NCBI GenBank assembly: GCA_049301455.1
Contig: JBAQKY010000020.1
Span: 51,682 to 115,681 of the forward strand
Origin: JAUYMM01 sp049301455
Lineage (GTDB): Bacteria; Patescibacteriota; Microgenomatia; UBA8517
Direction of reading: 5' to 3'
DNA length: 64,000 bases
Positions 24,637 through 33,857 of the stretch are shown here, one piece after another (position 1 is the first letter of the stretch; each line of letters begins with the position of its first letter). The notes under the pieces are model-generated. The model made no database searches. It had not been told where the DNA came from and saw only the letters and a program-made list of their open reading frames with translations. Position numbers and translations under genes: made by a program.

Positions 24637-24643
24637 CAGGCTA

Positions 24644-26323
24644 ATGGCTACTAACCAAATTGAGGAAGTAAAAAATAAGACAGATATTGTTTCTTTGATT
24701 TCTGAATATATAGAAGTTAAAAAAGCAGGCAGAAACTACAAAGCCAATTGTCCATTTCATGGTGAGAAAACTCCATCTTTTATGATTACTCCAGAGCTTC
24801 AAATGTATAAATGCTTTGGCTGTGGGCGTCATGGAGATTGTTTTACTTTTCTTGAGGAACACGAAGGAATGGAGTTTGGTGATGCTCTAAAATATCTAGC
24901 AGAAAGGGCTGGTATTAAATTAGTTTTGCAAAAAGATGAATCTTCATCTGAAAAAGAAAAAATATTTGAGATAAATAAAAGTGCAGTTAATTTTTTTGAT
25001 TATGCACTTAATAATCATCCAGAAGGTAAAAAAGTAAAAGAATATCTAACCAAAGACAGAGGGTTATCTGACGAATCTATCAATCTTTTTAAAATTGGTT
25101 ATTCTCCAACGTCGTTTGGTGCGCTAACTAATTATTTGACAGTTAAAAAGAAATTTAAAATTGCAGATATTGAAAAAACAGGACTAATTGTAGGTGGCGG
25201 AAAAACATTCGACAGGTTTAGAGGCAGAGTAATTTTTCCGTTAATGGATCACAGAAATGAAGTTGTCGGCTTTGCAGGAAGAATTCTCCCTTGGGCAAAA
25301 CAGGATATGGCAAAATACATAAATTCTCCAGAAACTGTTGTCTATCATAAATCAAAATTATTATATGGTTTAAATATTACAAAAGGAGATATAAGAAGTA
25401 GTAAATTTGCGATTGTTGTTGAAGGTGAGCTGGATATGATTTCATCATATTCCTCTGGAATCAAAAACGTTGTTGCTATAAAAGGTTCTGTCTTAACAGA
25501 AGATCAAATTAGATTAATTGGTAGGTTTTGTCAACGAATAGTTCTTTGCCTTGACTCAGATTTTGCAGGAGATGAAGCTGCAAAAAGGGGCGCAATTATG
25601 GCAATAAACATGGGTTTTGATGTAAAAGTTGCACACTTGAAAAAGTTCAAAGACCCAGATGAAGCAGCACGAAATGACCCCGAAGGTTACAGAAGGGCGA
25701 TTGAGGAAGCAGCTTCTCTGTGGGATTTTATGATTAACCAAATTTTTAATAAATATGACCTTGGGTCAGGTAGTGGAAGATCTCAAATAAGTAAAGAAGT
25801 GGTGCCTCTTTTAACCTTAATTCAAGATAAAATTGTTCAGTCTTTTTATGTAGAATTGGTAGCGCGTAAGTTGTCTGTTTCTATTGAAACAGTATTTTCA
25901 GAAATAGATAAAATTAAACAAATAGATAAAAATATTGTTAGTCAAAATAATTACCAACAACCAGAAAAAAGTAGAAGATTAAAACTTGAGGAGAAATTAT
26001 TAGTTAATTGCGTAGGTGAAAAAAAGGAATTTTTATTTAGTGATGAAATTAAAAGTTTGGTATCTGATGATTTTATTTTAAAAATTATCACTCATCTTCA
26101 GGAAAAAGGTTTACCTTTACCTGTCGAATTCCAAACAAGATATGCTGAAATGGTACTAGAAAATTCTGAAAAGGAAGATGTTGAAACAATTGTTAAAGAA
26201 TTAACAATTTTAGATACAAAACAGAAACTTGAAGATATTGCTGAAAAGATTAAAAAAGATGAAAACAGTCAAGATTTGTTAAAAGAATTTAGTAATTTAA
26301 GCAAAAAACTTTCTGCCCTTTAA
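24644..26323 (+). CDS. dnaG: DNA primase
   Basis: 559 residues from the ATG at 24644. It makes RNA primers for DNA replication. The N-terminal CHC2 zinc finger is complete (C36, H39, C57, C60: CPFH ... CFGC). The catalytic core follows with KTFDRFRGRVIFPLMDHRNE, then the TOPRIM domain with VVEGELDMIS and LCLDSDFAGDEAA (the E and DxD that bind metal). The C-terminal helicase-binding region (about 420-559) is diverged, as is usual. rpoD follows 52 nt downstream, matching the conserved dnaG-rpoD order of bacteria. Confidence 0.98.
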   Translation: MATNQIEEVKNKTDIVSLISEYIEVKKAGRNYKANCPFHGEKTPSFMITPELQMYKCFGCGRHGDCFTFLEEHEGMEFGDALKYLAERAGIKLVLQKDESSSEKEKIFEINKSAVNFFDYALNNHPEGKKVKEYLTKDRGLSDESINLFKIGYSPTSFGALTNYLTVKKKFKIADIEKTGLIVGGGKTFDRFRGRVIFPLMDHRNEVVGFAGRILPWAKQDMAKYINSPETVVYHKSKLLYGLNITKGDIRSSKFAIVVEGELDMISSYSSGIKNVVAIKGSVLTEDQIRLIGRFCQRIVLCLDSDFAGDEAAKRGAIMAINMGFDVKVAHLKKFKDPDEAARNDPEGYRRAIEEAASLWDFMINQIFNKYDLGSGSGRSQISKEVVPLLTLIQDKIVQSFYVELVARKLSVSIETVFSEIDKIKQIDKNIVSQNNYQQPEKSRRLKLEEKLLVNCVGEKKEFLFSDEIKSLVSDDFILKIITHLQEKGLPLPVEFQTRYAEMVLENSEKEDVETIVKELTILDTKQKLEDIAEKIKKDENSQDLLKEFSNLSKKLSAL

Positions 26324-26375
26324 GAAATCCGATATTATGGGTATAATATACGGGAACGTTAGCTTCTAAAAAAAT

Positions 26376-27455
26376 ATGATACGAAAACAAGTTGTAGAAA
26401 TAATTAAAAAAGCTAGAGAGCAGGGCTTTTTAACTCAAGATGAAATTTTAGAAATTTTTCCAGATGCTGAGGATAGGATAAAAGAACTGGATGATTTATA
26501 TGATTCACTTCTTTCTGAGGGGATTGATGTCTTTGAATCTGTTGCATCTGAGGATGGAGAGTTTGTTGATACTTCAAAAGAAAAACTAGACAAAGAAATT
26601 GAAATGTTAACACGTCTCGAAGGTATTGAATCGACAGACCCAGTTAGGCAATACTTGAGAGAAATTGGAAGGGTAACATTATTAAATGCAGAAGAAGAAA
26701 TAGATTATGCCAAAAAGTACGAGAAGAATGATAGAAGAGCAAAAGATAAATTAACAGAAAGTAACCTTCGTTTGGTTGTTTCAATTGCAAAGAAATACAT
26801 TGGTCGTGGTTTATCACTTCTTGATCTTATCCAAGAAGGTAACCAAGGTTTAATTCGTGCTGTTGAGAAGTATGATTGGAGAAAAGGATTTAAATTCTCA
26901 ACTTATGCAACATGGTGGATCAGGCAAGCAATCACCCGTGCTATTGCTGATCAAGCAAGAACTATTAGAATTCCTGTTCACATGGTTGAAACCATAAATA
27001 AACTCTACAGAATTAGTAGAAGATTGATGCAGGAATTGGGAAGAGAACCAACACCAGAGGAAATAGGCGCAGAAGTGGAGCTTGAGCCAGACAGAGTACG
27101 TGAAATATTTAAAATTGCACAAGAAACAACATCACTTGAAGCGCCTGTTGGTGAAGACCAAGAAAGTATCTTAGGTGATTTTATACCAGATGAAAGTCAG
27201 CTTTCACCTGTAGATCAAGCAAGTAAACAACTTTTAAAAGATCACCTCGATGAAGTATTAGGAACATTAACTGAAAGAGAATCAAAAGTATTAAAACTTA
27301 GATTTGGTCTTGAAGGAACAAAACAAATGACTTTGGAAGAAGTCGGAAAAGTATTTGGTGTTACTAGAGAAAGAATTAGACAAATTGAGGCAAAAGCATT
27401 GAGAAAGTTAAAACACCCAAGTAGACGCAAAAAACTGCAAGACTATCTAGATTAA
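26376..27455 (+). CDS. rpoD: Primary sigma factor
   Basis: A 359-residue housekeeping sigma-70 factor. A short region 1.1-like N-terminus is followed by region 1.2 (DPVRQYLREIGRV), region 2 (NLRLVVSIAKKYIGRGL; FKFSTYATWWIRQAI for -10 recognition and melting), region 3 (PVHMVETINKLYRISR) and region 4 (GVTRERIRQIEAKALRKLKHP for -35 recognition). TATAAT at 26342-26347 lies 28 nt before the ATG, leaving a short leader without an obvious Shine-Dalgarno site. The next gene overlaps its stop by one base. Confidence 0.98.
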   Translation: MIRKQVVEIIKKAREQGFLTQDEILEIFPDAEDRIKELDDLYDSLLSEGIDVFESVASEDGEFVDTSKEKLDKEIEMLTRLEGIESTDPVRQYLREIGRVTLLNAEEEIDYAKKYEKNDRRAKDKLTESNLRLVVSIAKKYIGRGLSLLDLIQEGNQGLIRAVEKYDWRKGFKFSTYATWWIRQAITRAIADQARTIRIPVHMVETINKLYRISRRLMQELGREPTPEEIGAEVELEPDRVREIFKIAQETTSLEAPVGEDQESILGDFIPDESQLSPVDQASKQLLKDHLDEVLGTLTERESKVLKLRFGLEGTKQMTLEEVGKVFGVTRERIRQIEAKALRKLKHPSRRKKLQDYLD

Positions 27456-27847
27456 TGAAATACGCTGTTGCTGCAGTTATTCAAGAAGACAATAAAATAT
27501 TACTTTCTCAACGTAGTCTTCAAAGCAGGGGTCAGCCTGGAAAATGGGAAAACGCGGGAGGCGAAGTTGACGAAGGAGAAACACCTGGGGAAGCAATTAT
27601 TCGAGAAATAAGAGAAGAACTTGGCGTTGAATTTATAATTAATAAAATAATGCTCGAGGATGATTTTCCAAATACTGATGGTACGTGGCATGTTATTTTG
27701 TATGGAGGAACTATTAAAGGTACACCTAAAGCAATGATTCCAGAAGAAACAGCTTCGGTTAAGTGGTTTAAAATCTCAGATTTGATAAACGTTGATTTAG
27801 CTTCTTATACTAGGACTGACTTTGAAAAGTTTGGATGGATTAAATAG
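27455..27847 (+). CDS. Nudix hydrolase
   Basis: A 130-residue Nudix protein with an intact box: GGEVDEGETPGEAIIREIREELG (positions about 30-52) carrying the G-x5-E and REIREELG metal-binding residues. It probably hydrolyses nucleoside diphosphate derivatives (MutT-like size); the substrate cannot be told. Its ATG overlaps the rpoD stop by one base, so it is co-translated with rpoD. It overlaps the next, convergent gene by 8 nt. Confidence 0.93.
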   Translation: MKYAVAAVIQEDNKILLSQRSLQSRGQPGKWENAGGEVDEGETPGEAIIREIREELGVEFIINKIMLEDDFPNTDGTWHVILYGGTIKGTPKAMIPEETASVKWFKISDLINVDLASYTRTDFEKFGWIK

Positions 27848-28217
27848 TTAAATTACTCTCGATTATTGGGATATTAAGTATACTTTCTGGAAATTTCAAT
27901 TCTTTTATCTCATTTTCTAGCATTAATATTTGTTTTTGGTTTTCGTTTAATTCAATTTGTGGTTTAGGTGAATCAACAATGATGTTTGTTTTCTTTAGAA
28001 CGGTGCCTTCATCTCTGCTGTTATTCCTGAGAGGGGACAATAGTAAGCCTAATATTATTATTAGGAACATAAAACCAAACAGTGAACCAACTGTAATATA
28101 GGCAATCTTTTTAATCTTTGGATTTGGTAAAAAGGTGTTTACTTTTTCATCAAATAAAATTAATTTTGGTTTAATTTTTTCAATTATATTTTTAATTGTA
28201 GATTTAATTTTTTCCAT
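27840..28217 (-). CDS. Single-pass membrane protein, function unknown
   Basis: A 125-residue protein with a lysine-rich N-terminal amphipathic region (IKSTIKNIIEKIKPKLILF), one strong membrane helix at about 40-62, and a polar tail. It is 19 nt downstream of the TspO-fusion gene on the same strand and may be co-transcribed with it. No family was recognised. Confidence 0.7.
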   Translation of the reverse strand: MEKIKSTIKNIIEKIKPKLILFDEKVNTFLPNPKIKKIAYITVGSLFGFMFLIIILGLLLSPLRNNSRDEGTVLKKTNIIVDSPKPQIELNENQKQILMLENEIKELKFPESILNIPIIESNLTI

Positions 28218-28236
28218 TTTTTTAATTTATTAACAT

Positions 28237-29457
28237 CTATCTTTTAGTGTTGACAGTATTTTCAAGTTCCATAAGAAATCCATTTAATCTTAAAAGGTTT
28301 GATTTAATTGGTGTTAGTTCTTCCATTGCATTTTCGTATCCGGCATCTCGTTTGTATTCGTCTGAGTCAAAAACAGTATTTATTTGAGTAAGTGTTAAAT
28401 TTTCAATCTCTGAGATTTTATTGAGTTCTAAATCAATATCTTTAAACCATCTTTCAAAAAGCTTGGCATCAGCCCTCCCCAACTTAACTAGTTCGTTTGC
28501 TTCACTTTTGAGTTTGTTATAAATCTCTACATGCTTATTTTTAGTCGTTTTGGCTTCTCCTAAGCTAATATGAGACAAGCTATAGTATATTGCTGGCAAT
28601 GTGTAGGTTTGGTATCTTTCATCCTCCTCTTTTGTCTTTCTGATTATGTCTTCAAGTGTGTTTGAGAGGTCATAATTATTTTTCCTACCATCATACCAAA
28701 CTACTTCAGGATCTAATTTTGAATAAACTGATTCCTTTTGTGATCCTTCAATTCCTCTGGACTCAACTGTTTTTTGCCTAAGCATCGTTAAGTAATTTTT
28801 GACAAGTATGTTTCTGGTTCCCACAAAGGCATAAGCGGAGAGCCTAAATTCTTCTTTTAAAGATAATGTTGGATTTTTATTGTAGGATGCTTTTTTTAAA
28901 TTAAAATCACTCAAATCCTTTCTATAATTGTCTTCACTAAAGATATAGTCCTCTCTTGATTTTTGAAAGTTAAAATCCTGTGCAAAAACACTGCTTGGAT
29001 TTAATTGCCAGAATGAAAAATTAAGAACTGTGGCAAAGCTGATCCACATTAAATAGGGCACAAGAATTATAGCTGCAACTTTGTTTAATCTGTAAAAATT
29101 TTTAATTATTACAATCAGTGTAATATCCATCAATAAAATTACAAAGAAAGCCAAACCTAAATTTTTTGCTCCAAAGAAAATAGGAGACCAGATTGCATTT
29201 AAAAATAAATGGGAAAGGAAAAGCTTAAGTGACCCCTTTTTGTTTGTCCAAATTAAATAAAGTGATATCCCAATTAGTGTGTATAGAATTGTCCAAACAG
29301 GGCCAAACAACCAATTTGGAGGTGCAAATGAAGGTCTAACCAATGTCGCATACCAAGTAGGTATTGCATCAAAAGTAAAAATAGTACCAACAGCTCCTGC
29401 AGATTGAGCCAAAAGAATTGAAAAAATTAGTTTCGGCCAAGATTTAATTTTAACCAT
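28237..29457 (-). CDS. TspO/MBR protein fused to a helical C-terminal domain
   Basis: 406 residues from the ATG at 29457. Residues 1-150 are a TspO/MBR domain (five membrane helices, with the family signature around PPNWLFGPVWTILYTLIGISLYL and later LFLNAIWSPIFFGAKN), which binds porphyrins or related ligands. The rest (about 160-406) is a soluble, charged, helical region with no recognised motif; it begins after NPSSVFAQD, which looks like a signal-peptidase site. A TACAAT (plus 29465-29470) ends 7 nt before this ATG and overlaps the next upstream ATG, which decides the start. Such a fusion is unusual for TspO (normally about 160 residues). Confidence 0.88.
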   Translation of the reverse strand: MVKIKSWPKLIFSILLAQSAGAVGTIFTFDAIPTWYATLVRPSFAPPNWLFGPVWTILYTLIGISLYLIWTNKKGSLKLFLSHLFLNAIWSPIFFGAKNLGLAFFVILLMDITLIVIIKNFYRLNKVAAIILVPYLMWISFATVLNFSFWQLNPSSVFAQDFNFQKSREDYIFSEDNYRKDLSDFNLKKASYNKNPTLSLKEEFRLSAYAFVGTRNILVKNYLTMLRQKTVESRGIEGSQKESVYSKLDPEVVWYDGRKNNYDLSNTLEDIIRKTKEEDERYQTYTLPAIYYSLSHISLGEAKTTKNKHVEIYNKLKSEANELVKLGRADAKLFERWFKDIDLELNKISEIENLTLTQINTVFDSDEYKRDAGYENAMEELTPIKSNLLRLNGFLMELENTVNTKR

Positions 29458-29493
29458 TAATATCATTGTATCAAAAAGAATATAATAGCGTTA
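29458..29493. promoter_or_regulatory. Compact divergent leaderless promoters, tspO fusion / tlyA-like
   Basis: 36 bp between divergent start codons. Plus strand: TATAAT 29481-29486, 7 nt, ATG 29494. Minus strand: TACAAT (plus 29465-29470), 7 nt, ATG 29457. Both fit transcription starting at the start codon. Confidence 0.65.
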
Positions 29494-30045
29494 ATGAACA
29501 AATTTATATCACGTGCAGGGGAGAAGTTGGACTTTGCACTTAATCATTTTAAGATTGATGTAAATGGCTTGATTGCTGCTGATTTTGGATCCTCAACTGG
29601 AGGCTTTGTTGATTGTTTAATTCAAAATGGTACTGAAAAGATTTATTCTGTTGACACCTCGTATGGAGAACTTGCTTGGACACTTCGTAATAATCCAAAA
29701 GTTGTTGTCATGGAGAGAACAAATGCAATGCATGTTAAATTGCCAGAGAAAGTAGACTTGATTACAATTGATACTGCCTGGACAAAACAGATTTTAACTG
29801 TTCCAAATGCTTTAGAAAATTTAAAAGACGGTGGGAAAATTATTTCATTAATCAAACCGCATTATGAATCACCTAAAAACTATTTAGAAAAGGGAAGGTT
29901 AAGAGATGAATTTGTGGATGAAGTTTTAGAAAAAGTTAAAAATGACATTATTGCAGTTGGAGGGAAGGTTATTGATATTGTTGAATCCCCAATTGTAGGG
30001 GAGAAAGGGAAAAATCGAGAATTTTTGGCTTGGATTATTAAATAG
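29494..30045 (+). CDS. TlyA/FtsJ-like rRNA methyltransferase lacking the S4 domain
   Basis: A 183-residue FtsJ-fold SAM-dependent methyltransferase. It begins FISRAGEKLDFAL and continues AADFGSSTGGFVDCL, which matches TlyA (2'-O-methyltransferase of rRNA). TlyA normally has an N-terminal S4 RNA-binding domain of about 60 residues, which is absent here: the protein starts exactly at the linker/methyltransferase boundary. The final residues overlap the convergent pyk gene by 8 nt. SAM binding is well supported; the rRNA target is inferred. Confidence 0.88.
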   Translation: MNKFISRAGEKLDFALNHFKIDVNGLIAADFGSSTGGFVDCLIQNGTEKIYSVDTSYGELAWTLRNNPKVVVMERTNAMHVKLPEKVDLITIDTAWTKQILTVPNALENLKDGGKIISLIKPHYESPKNYLEKGRLRDEFVDEVLEKVKNDIIAVGGKVIDIVESPIVGEKGKNREFLAWIIK

Positions 30046-31444
30046 CTACTACTTTAATTGTGTCTGTAGTAGAAGAAACTCCAATTTTAGATCCCCAAAT
30101 TAAAACAACTTTTGTTCCTTTTCTTGCCATTCTTGACTTCTTAATTGTGTTTATCATTTCTGTCTCAAAACCGTGTGCATCTACATCTTTAGAAATTAAA
30201 ATTGGGTTTACACCCCATGATAATAAAAGTTGTCTGGCAATTGTTTGATTATGAGTAAAAGCGACAATATCAGCAGATGGTCTAAATGATGATAGTTGCT
30301 TGACTGTTTTACCAGATACTGTTCCTATTCCAATGACTGGAGATTTTAATCTATAAGCAAGTGAGGCGCTGGCAGAAACAATTGCGTTAAAATTTAAATC
30401 GTTAATGTTAATTTTTTCCCAGTTAATTCTAATATATCTTTTTGATTCTAAATCTTTTTCAACAGTTTCAATTATTGATTTCATAGTCTTCACAGTTTCA
30501 ACTGGATAGTTTCCTGAGGCACTTTCAGCAGATAACATAACAGCATCTACTTGAGACAAAACTGCGTTGGCAACATCAGACGCTTCAGCTCTTGTTGGTC
30601 TAGGATTTTCAATCATGCTTTCAAGCATTTGTGTTGCAACAATTACAGGTTTTTGACTTTGTCTGGCAAGGCTAATTATTTTTTGTTGCATGAGAGGGAC
30701 TTCTGCAGGAGAAGTTTCAATTGCCAAATCACCTCTTGCAACCATTACAGCATCGGACAAATTAATTATTTCTTCTATATTTTTAATTGCTTGAGGTTTT
30801 TCGACTTTGGTAATTATCTTTATTTTACTTTTGTGGTCGTCAATCAGTTTTCTAAGTGGAAGAATATCTTTGCCTGATTGGATAAATGATAGGGCAATGA
30901 AATCGACGTTTTCTTTAATGGCAAATAATGCAGAAGTTCTATCTTCGTCAGTGAATATATTTCTTTCAAAAAGTGTCTCAGGTAGATTTATTCCTTTTCT
31001 TGATGTTACCCAACCACTATTTAGGGCTTTAGCTGTTACAACTCCGTCTTTAGAGTTAATAATGTTTAGTGATATTAATGCATCGTTAAGATACATCTTT
31101 TGTCCTGCAGACACATCTTTAGTAAAATCAAATTGGATAGGGAGATGTGTTTTGCCATTCGTCCCAAAAGTTAAAACATCACCCTTTTTTATTTTGAAAA
31201 CCCCATCAATTTCACCCAATCTAATTTTTGGTCCAGGAAGATCAGCAAGTATTGCAACAGGAATCTTTATTTTTTCTGAAACTTTTCTAATTAAATCTAT
31301 AGCCTCCTTTTTCTGAACTAGGTTTCCATGAGAGAAATTAAGACGACAGACATTTACACCATTTATAATCAATTCACGTAATACTTTTTCGTTTTGGGAT
31401 GCAGGACCAATTGTTGCAACAATTTTTGTTTTCTTTATATCCAT
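30038..31444 (-). CDS. pyk: Pyruvate kinase
   Basis: A 468-residue pyruvate kinase, converting PEP and ADP to pyruvate and ATP. Visible motifs include KIVATIGPAS at the N-terminus, NVCRLNFSHG, KVEKPQAI (catalytic Lys region), MVARGDLAIE (metal-binding E and D) and the C-terminal region with MLESMIENPRPTRAEASDVAN and DAVMLSAESA. It is full length with B and C domains. It is separated from the other glycolytic genes of this window by 20 kb. Confidence 0.98.
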   Translation of the reverse strand: MDIKKTKIVATIGPASQNEKVLRELIINGVNVCRLNFSHGNLVQKKEAIDLIRKVSEKIKIPVAILADLPGPKIRLGEIDGVFKIKKGDVLTFGTNGKTHLPIQFDFTKDVSAGQKMYLNDALISLNIINSKDGVVTAKALNSGWVTSRKGINLPETLFERNIFTDEDRTSALFAIKENVDFIALSFIQSGKDILPLRKLIDDHKSKIKIITKVEKPQAIKNIEEIINLSDAVMVARGDLAIETSPAEVPLMQQKIISLARQSQKPVIVATQMLESMIENPRPTRAEASDVANAVLSQVDAVMLSAESASGNYPVETVKTMKSIIETVEKDLESKRYIRINWEKININDLNFNAIVSASASLAYRLKSPVIGIGTVSGKTVKQLSSFRPSADIVAFTHNQTIARQLLLSWGVNPILISKDVDAHGFETEMINTIKKSRMARKGTKVVLIWGSKIGVSSTTDTIKVVAI

Positions 31445-31470
31445 ATTCAGAAGTTACAATTCTACTACAA

Positions 31471-32820
31471 CTAGAATTCAATTACCTCACCAAGTTTTGG
31501 AAGAATAATATCTTTAAACCCTAAATCTGTTTCAACTTTTTCTTTAAAACCAATCCTTGAATGGTCGTCACCATGTGTTAAAAACAATTTTTTAACACCT
31601 TGAATTGATTTTAACCATTCAAGCAACTGTCCCTGATCAGCATGAGAACTTAGTCCTTGTGTGTTGTTAACAGATGCATTAACTTGAGTTTTTACTCCTT
31701 TAATTATCACTTCTTTTTTGCCATCTAAGAGCTCACGTCCTAGTGAGCCGTCACCTTGATACCCAACAATCATCAAACGTGTTGTTGAAAGTGGTAAATA
31801 ATGCATGGCGTGTCCAACAATTCTTCCCCCTGTCATCATTCCTGCACCTGCAATAATTACTTTAGGTTCAGGTCTAGCGTGAATTGCTTGGCTCTGCCTC
31901 CAGTCTTTGGTTACTTCTAAACCCTCAAAATCAAACATTTCACCTAATTTGTATTCTGCTTCGATGTGTGGGTTGAAATACTTTGGATATTCAACATATA
32001 TTTTTGTTGCTTTTTCTGCCATTGGGCTATCTAAAATTATTGGAGTTTCTTTTTGTACTTTACCCTCTTTTTTAAAGTGCATAATTATATGTAATAATTC
32101 TTGCGCGCGGTCTAGTGAAAAAGAGGGGATGAGTAGCGTGCCTCCATTTATTTCCACTGCATTTATTTCAGATTGCAAAGCATCAATTGGACTTTCTTTT
32201 GGATGAAGTCTGTCACCATATGTGGTTTCAATGACTACTGCGTCTCCTGCTTTAATAAACTCAGTTGCATCCTCCAAATATGCAGGAAAGTTTCCAATAT
32301 CTGCGCTAAAAATAATTTTTCTAATGTCAGATGATGGATTTTTGTCTACGATTTCTAGTGATGCAGACCCCAAAATATGTCCAGCATCATAGAAAGTAAC
32401 CACGAAATCTCCAATATGAATTTCTTTGTGGTACTCAACCGTCACAAACTGTTTTACAAGATTTAAAACATCTGCAGTAGTGTATAAAACTTGAGATTTG
32501 TCTTCTTTTGCAATCTTTGCGCTATCGAGGAGCGAAAGTTCAGTTAAATCTCGGGTTGGTGGAGTCATGTAAACATTACCTTTAAAACCTTTATTCATAA
32601 TAATTGGTAATCTTCCACAATGATCAAGGTGGGCATGGGTTAGAATGGCACCTGAGAGTGTAGAAACATCATAGTCATATGGAAGATAGTTTAATCTGTC
32701 AACTTCAGGAGGACCTTGAAACATGCCTAGATCAATTAAAATAGAAGTTCCACCACCTGAAGTTAAAATATATGAAGATCCTGTAACAGTTCCACTAGCT
32801 CCTAAAAATTTAATTTTCAT
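31471..32820 (-). CDS. Beta-CASP metallo-beta-lactamase RNA-processing exonuclease/endonuclease
   Basis: A 449-residue protein of the CPSF73/Ysh1-like beta-CASP family: metal-binding HAHLDHCG at about 62-69, a second site in ADIGNFPAYL, the beta-CASP insertion (PSFSLDRAQELLHII), and the RMMBL tail with SSHADQGQLLEWL and LTHGDDHSR. It is expected to cleave RNA (mRNA decay or 3' processing). It is 26 nt downstream of pyk on the same strand. Bacteria more often encode RNase J; this CPSF-like type is also widespread and the substrate is unknown. Confidence 0.93.
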   Translation of the reverse strand: MKIKFLGASGTVTGSSYILTSGGGTSILIDLGMFQGPPEVDRLNYLPYDYDVSTLSGAILTHAHLDHCGRLPIIMNKGFKGNVYMTPPTRDLTELSLLDSAKIAKEDKSQVLYTTADVLNLVKQFVTVEYHKEIHIGDFVVTFYDAGHILGSASLEIVDKNPSSDIRKIIFSADIGNFPAYLEDATEFIKAGDAVVIETTYGDRLHPKESPIDALQSEINAVEINGGTLLIPSFSLDRAQELLHIIMHFKKEGKVQKETPIILDSPMAEKATKIYVEYPKYFNPHIEAEYKLGEMFDFEGLEVTKDWRQSQAIHARPEPKVIIAGAGMMTGGRIVGHAMHYLPLSTTRLMIVGYQGDGSLGRELLDGKKEVIIKGVKTQVNASVNNTQGLSSHADQGQLLEWLKSIQGVKKLFLTHGDDHSRIGFKEKVETDLGFKDIILPKLGEVIEF

Positions 32821-32851
32821 ATTATGACTAATAAAAAGTATACAGCAAATT

Positions 32852-33343
32852 CTACTTCAGCTGTTTACTCAATATACTCAAAGCTTTTTGTAAAAGTAAT
32901 TTGTTTCCTTCTTTGTAAATCCAAGTACTAGCACCTGATGGATGAGGGAGTGGAATGACATCAATATTTTTACCTAACATGCCGTAGGGGTTAACATTAA
33001 AAGAATTTCCAATATAATTTTTGTCTAGCTTGTCTATTTTCTGGTTTAAACAATAGCTTAATGATAACTTTCCAATTGTAACTAACATGTCAGGATTAAA
33101 ATCTATAATAGTTTTTTTGAGTCTCACCTTTTCTTTTTCAGTTTCCTCTTTTGTAGGTACTTTATGGCCACCTTTTTCTTGGTATCCCGGAAAATAATTA
33201 ACAAGAGCTGTATACATAAAGTTTTCTTGAATATCTTTATCTGTTAATCCAACTGAATAGAGCCAAACGTTAAGCGAGGGCCAGTGGTGAGGGTGACGTT
33301 TTACAGCTGGCATTGCTTGACCAACAAACAAAACTCTTTTCAT
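32852..33343 (-). CDS. Uracil-DNA glycosylase superfamily protein
   Basis: A 163-residue UDG-fold protein. The opening VLFVGQAMP and the late LPHPSGASTW correspond to the family's N-terminal catalytic loop and HPS leucine loop. It is one base from the VOC gene upstream on the same strand. Substrate specificity (uracil or other base lesions) cannot be assigned. Confidence 0.85.
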   Translation of the reverse strand: MKRVLFVGQAMPAVKRHPHHWPSLNVWLYSVGLTDKDIQENFMYTALVNYFPGYQEKGGHKVPTKEETEKEKVRLKKTIIDFNPDMLVTIGKLSLSYCLNQKIDKLDKNYIGNSFNVNPYGMLGKNIDVIPLPHPSGASTWIYKEGNKLLLQKALSILSKQLK

Positions 33344-33344
33344 A

Positions 33345-33830
33345 TTATCTCTCTGATTCTAGTCTAATAATCTCTGGCATGGACATGGTTTTAAATTTAA
33401 TGTTTGCACCATTTTTAAATTTAATTCCAACTTCTGCGCCGATTTTTCTATCTATAGAATTTACATTCCAATCTAGTGAATTATATTTTTTAACAAAATC
33501 GTGTAAATTTAAGTCGTCTATAATGAATTCTACATGCTCGAGTCCCTCTTTAAAGTTATCTCCTTCTGCGGGGGCAAGGAGTTCAATAAATTCAATAGTT
33601 CTTTGAAGATACTTTATGGGATCATTGAGTCGGTAAATATCAACATACCTATTTCTTATTGTAATTCTGTGAATCTTTTTGCCTAAAATTTTTAATTGAT
33701 CACTAATTTTTTTAAACTGCTGATCGGTTGTTGCGCGGTATGCAACATGATCAAGCACATACTTATCAACGTCGATACCTATATCTTTAAGATTCAAAAA
33801 AATATTATCTAAAAAATTAATGTAGTCCAT
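33345..33830 (-). CDS. VOC-fold protein (YecM-like)
   Basis: A 161-residue protein resembling the YecM family of the vicinal-oxygen-chelate fold: YVLDHVAYRATTD near the N-terminus, IEFIELLAPAEGDNF and GLEHVEFIIDD in the second half supply the H and E positions typical of metal sites. No function is established for YecM. TATAAT (plus 33843-33848) lies 12 nt before the ATG. Confidence 0.85.
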   Translation of the reverse strand: MDYINFLDNIFLNLKDIGIDVDKYVLDHVAYRATTDQQFKKISDQLKILGKKIHRITIRNRYVDIYRLNDPIKYLQRTIEFIELLAPAEGDNFKEGLEHVEFIIDDLNLHDFVKKYNSLDWNVNSIDRKIGAEVGIKFKNGANIKFKTMSMPEIIRLESER

Positions 33831-33857
33831 GGATTGTTTTAGATTATACTACTAAAT
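33831..33857. promoter_or_regulatory. Overlapping divergent -10 elements, VOC / SET genes
   Basis: Plus strand TATACT 33845-33850 ends 7 nt before the SET gene. The minus strand TATAAT (plus 33843-33848) overlaps it and ends 12 nt before the VOC gene. The two polymerases could not bind at once. Confidence 0.5.

Noticed and set aside
24545..24643. N-terminal extension of dnaG back into tRNA-Ser(GGA)
   Set aside because: This part is tRNA sequence; a TATAAT ends 7 nt before the ATG at 24644, and DnaG similarity begins there.
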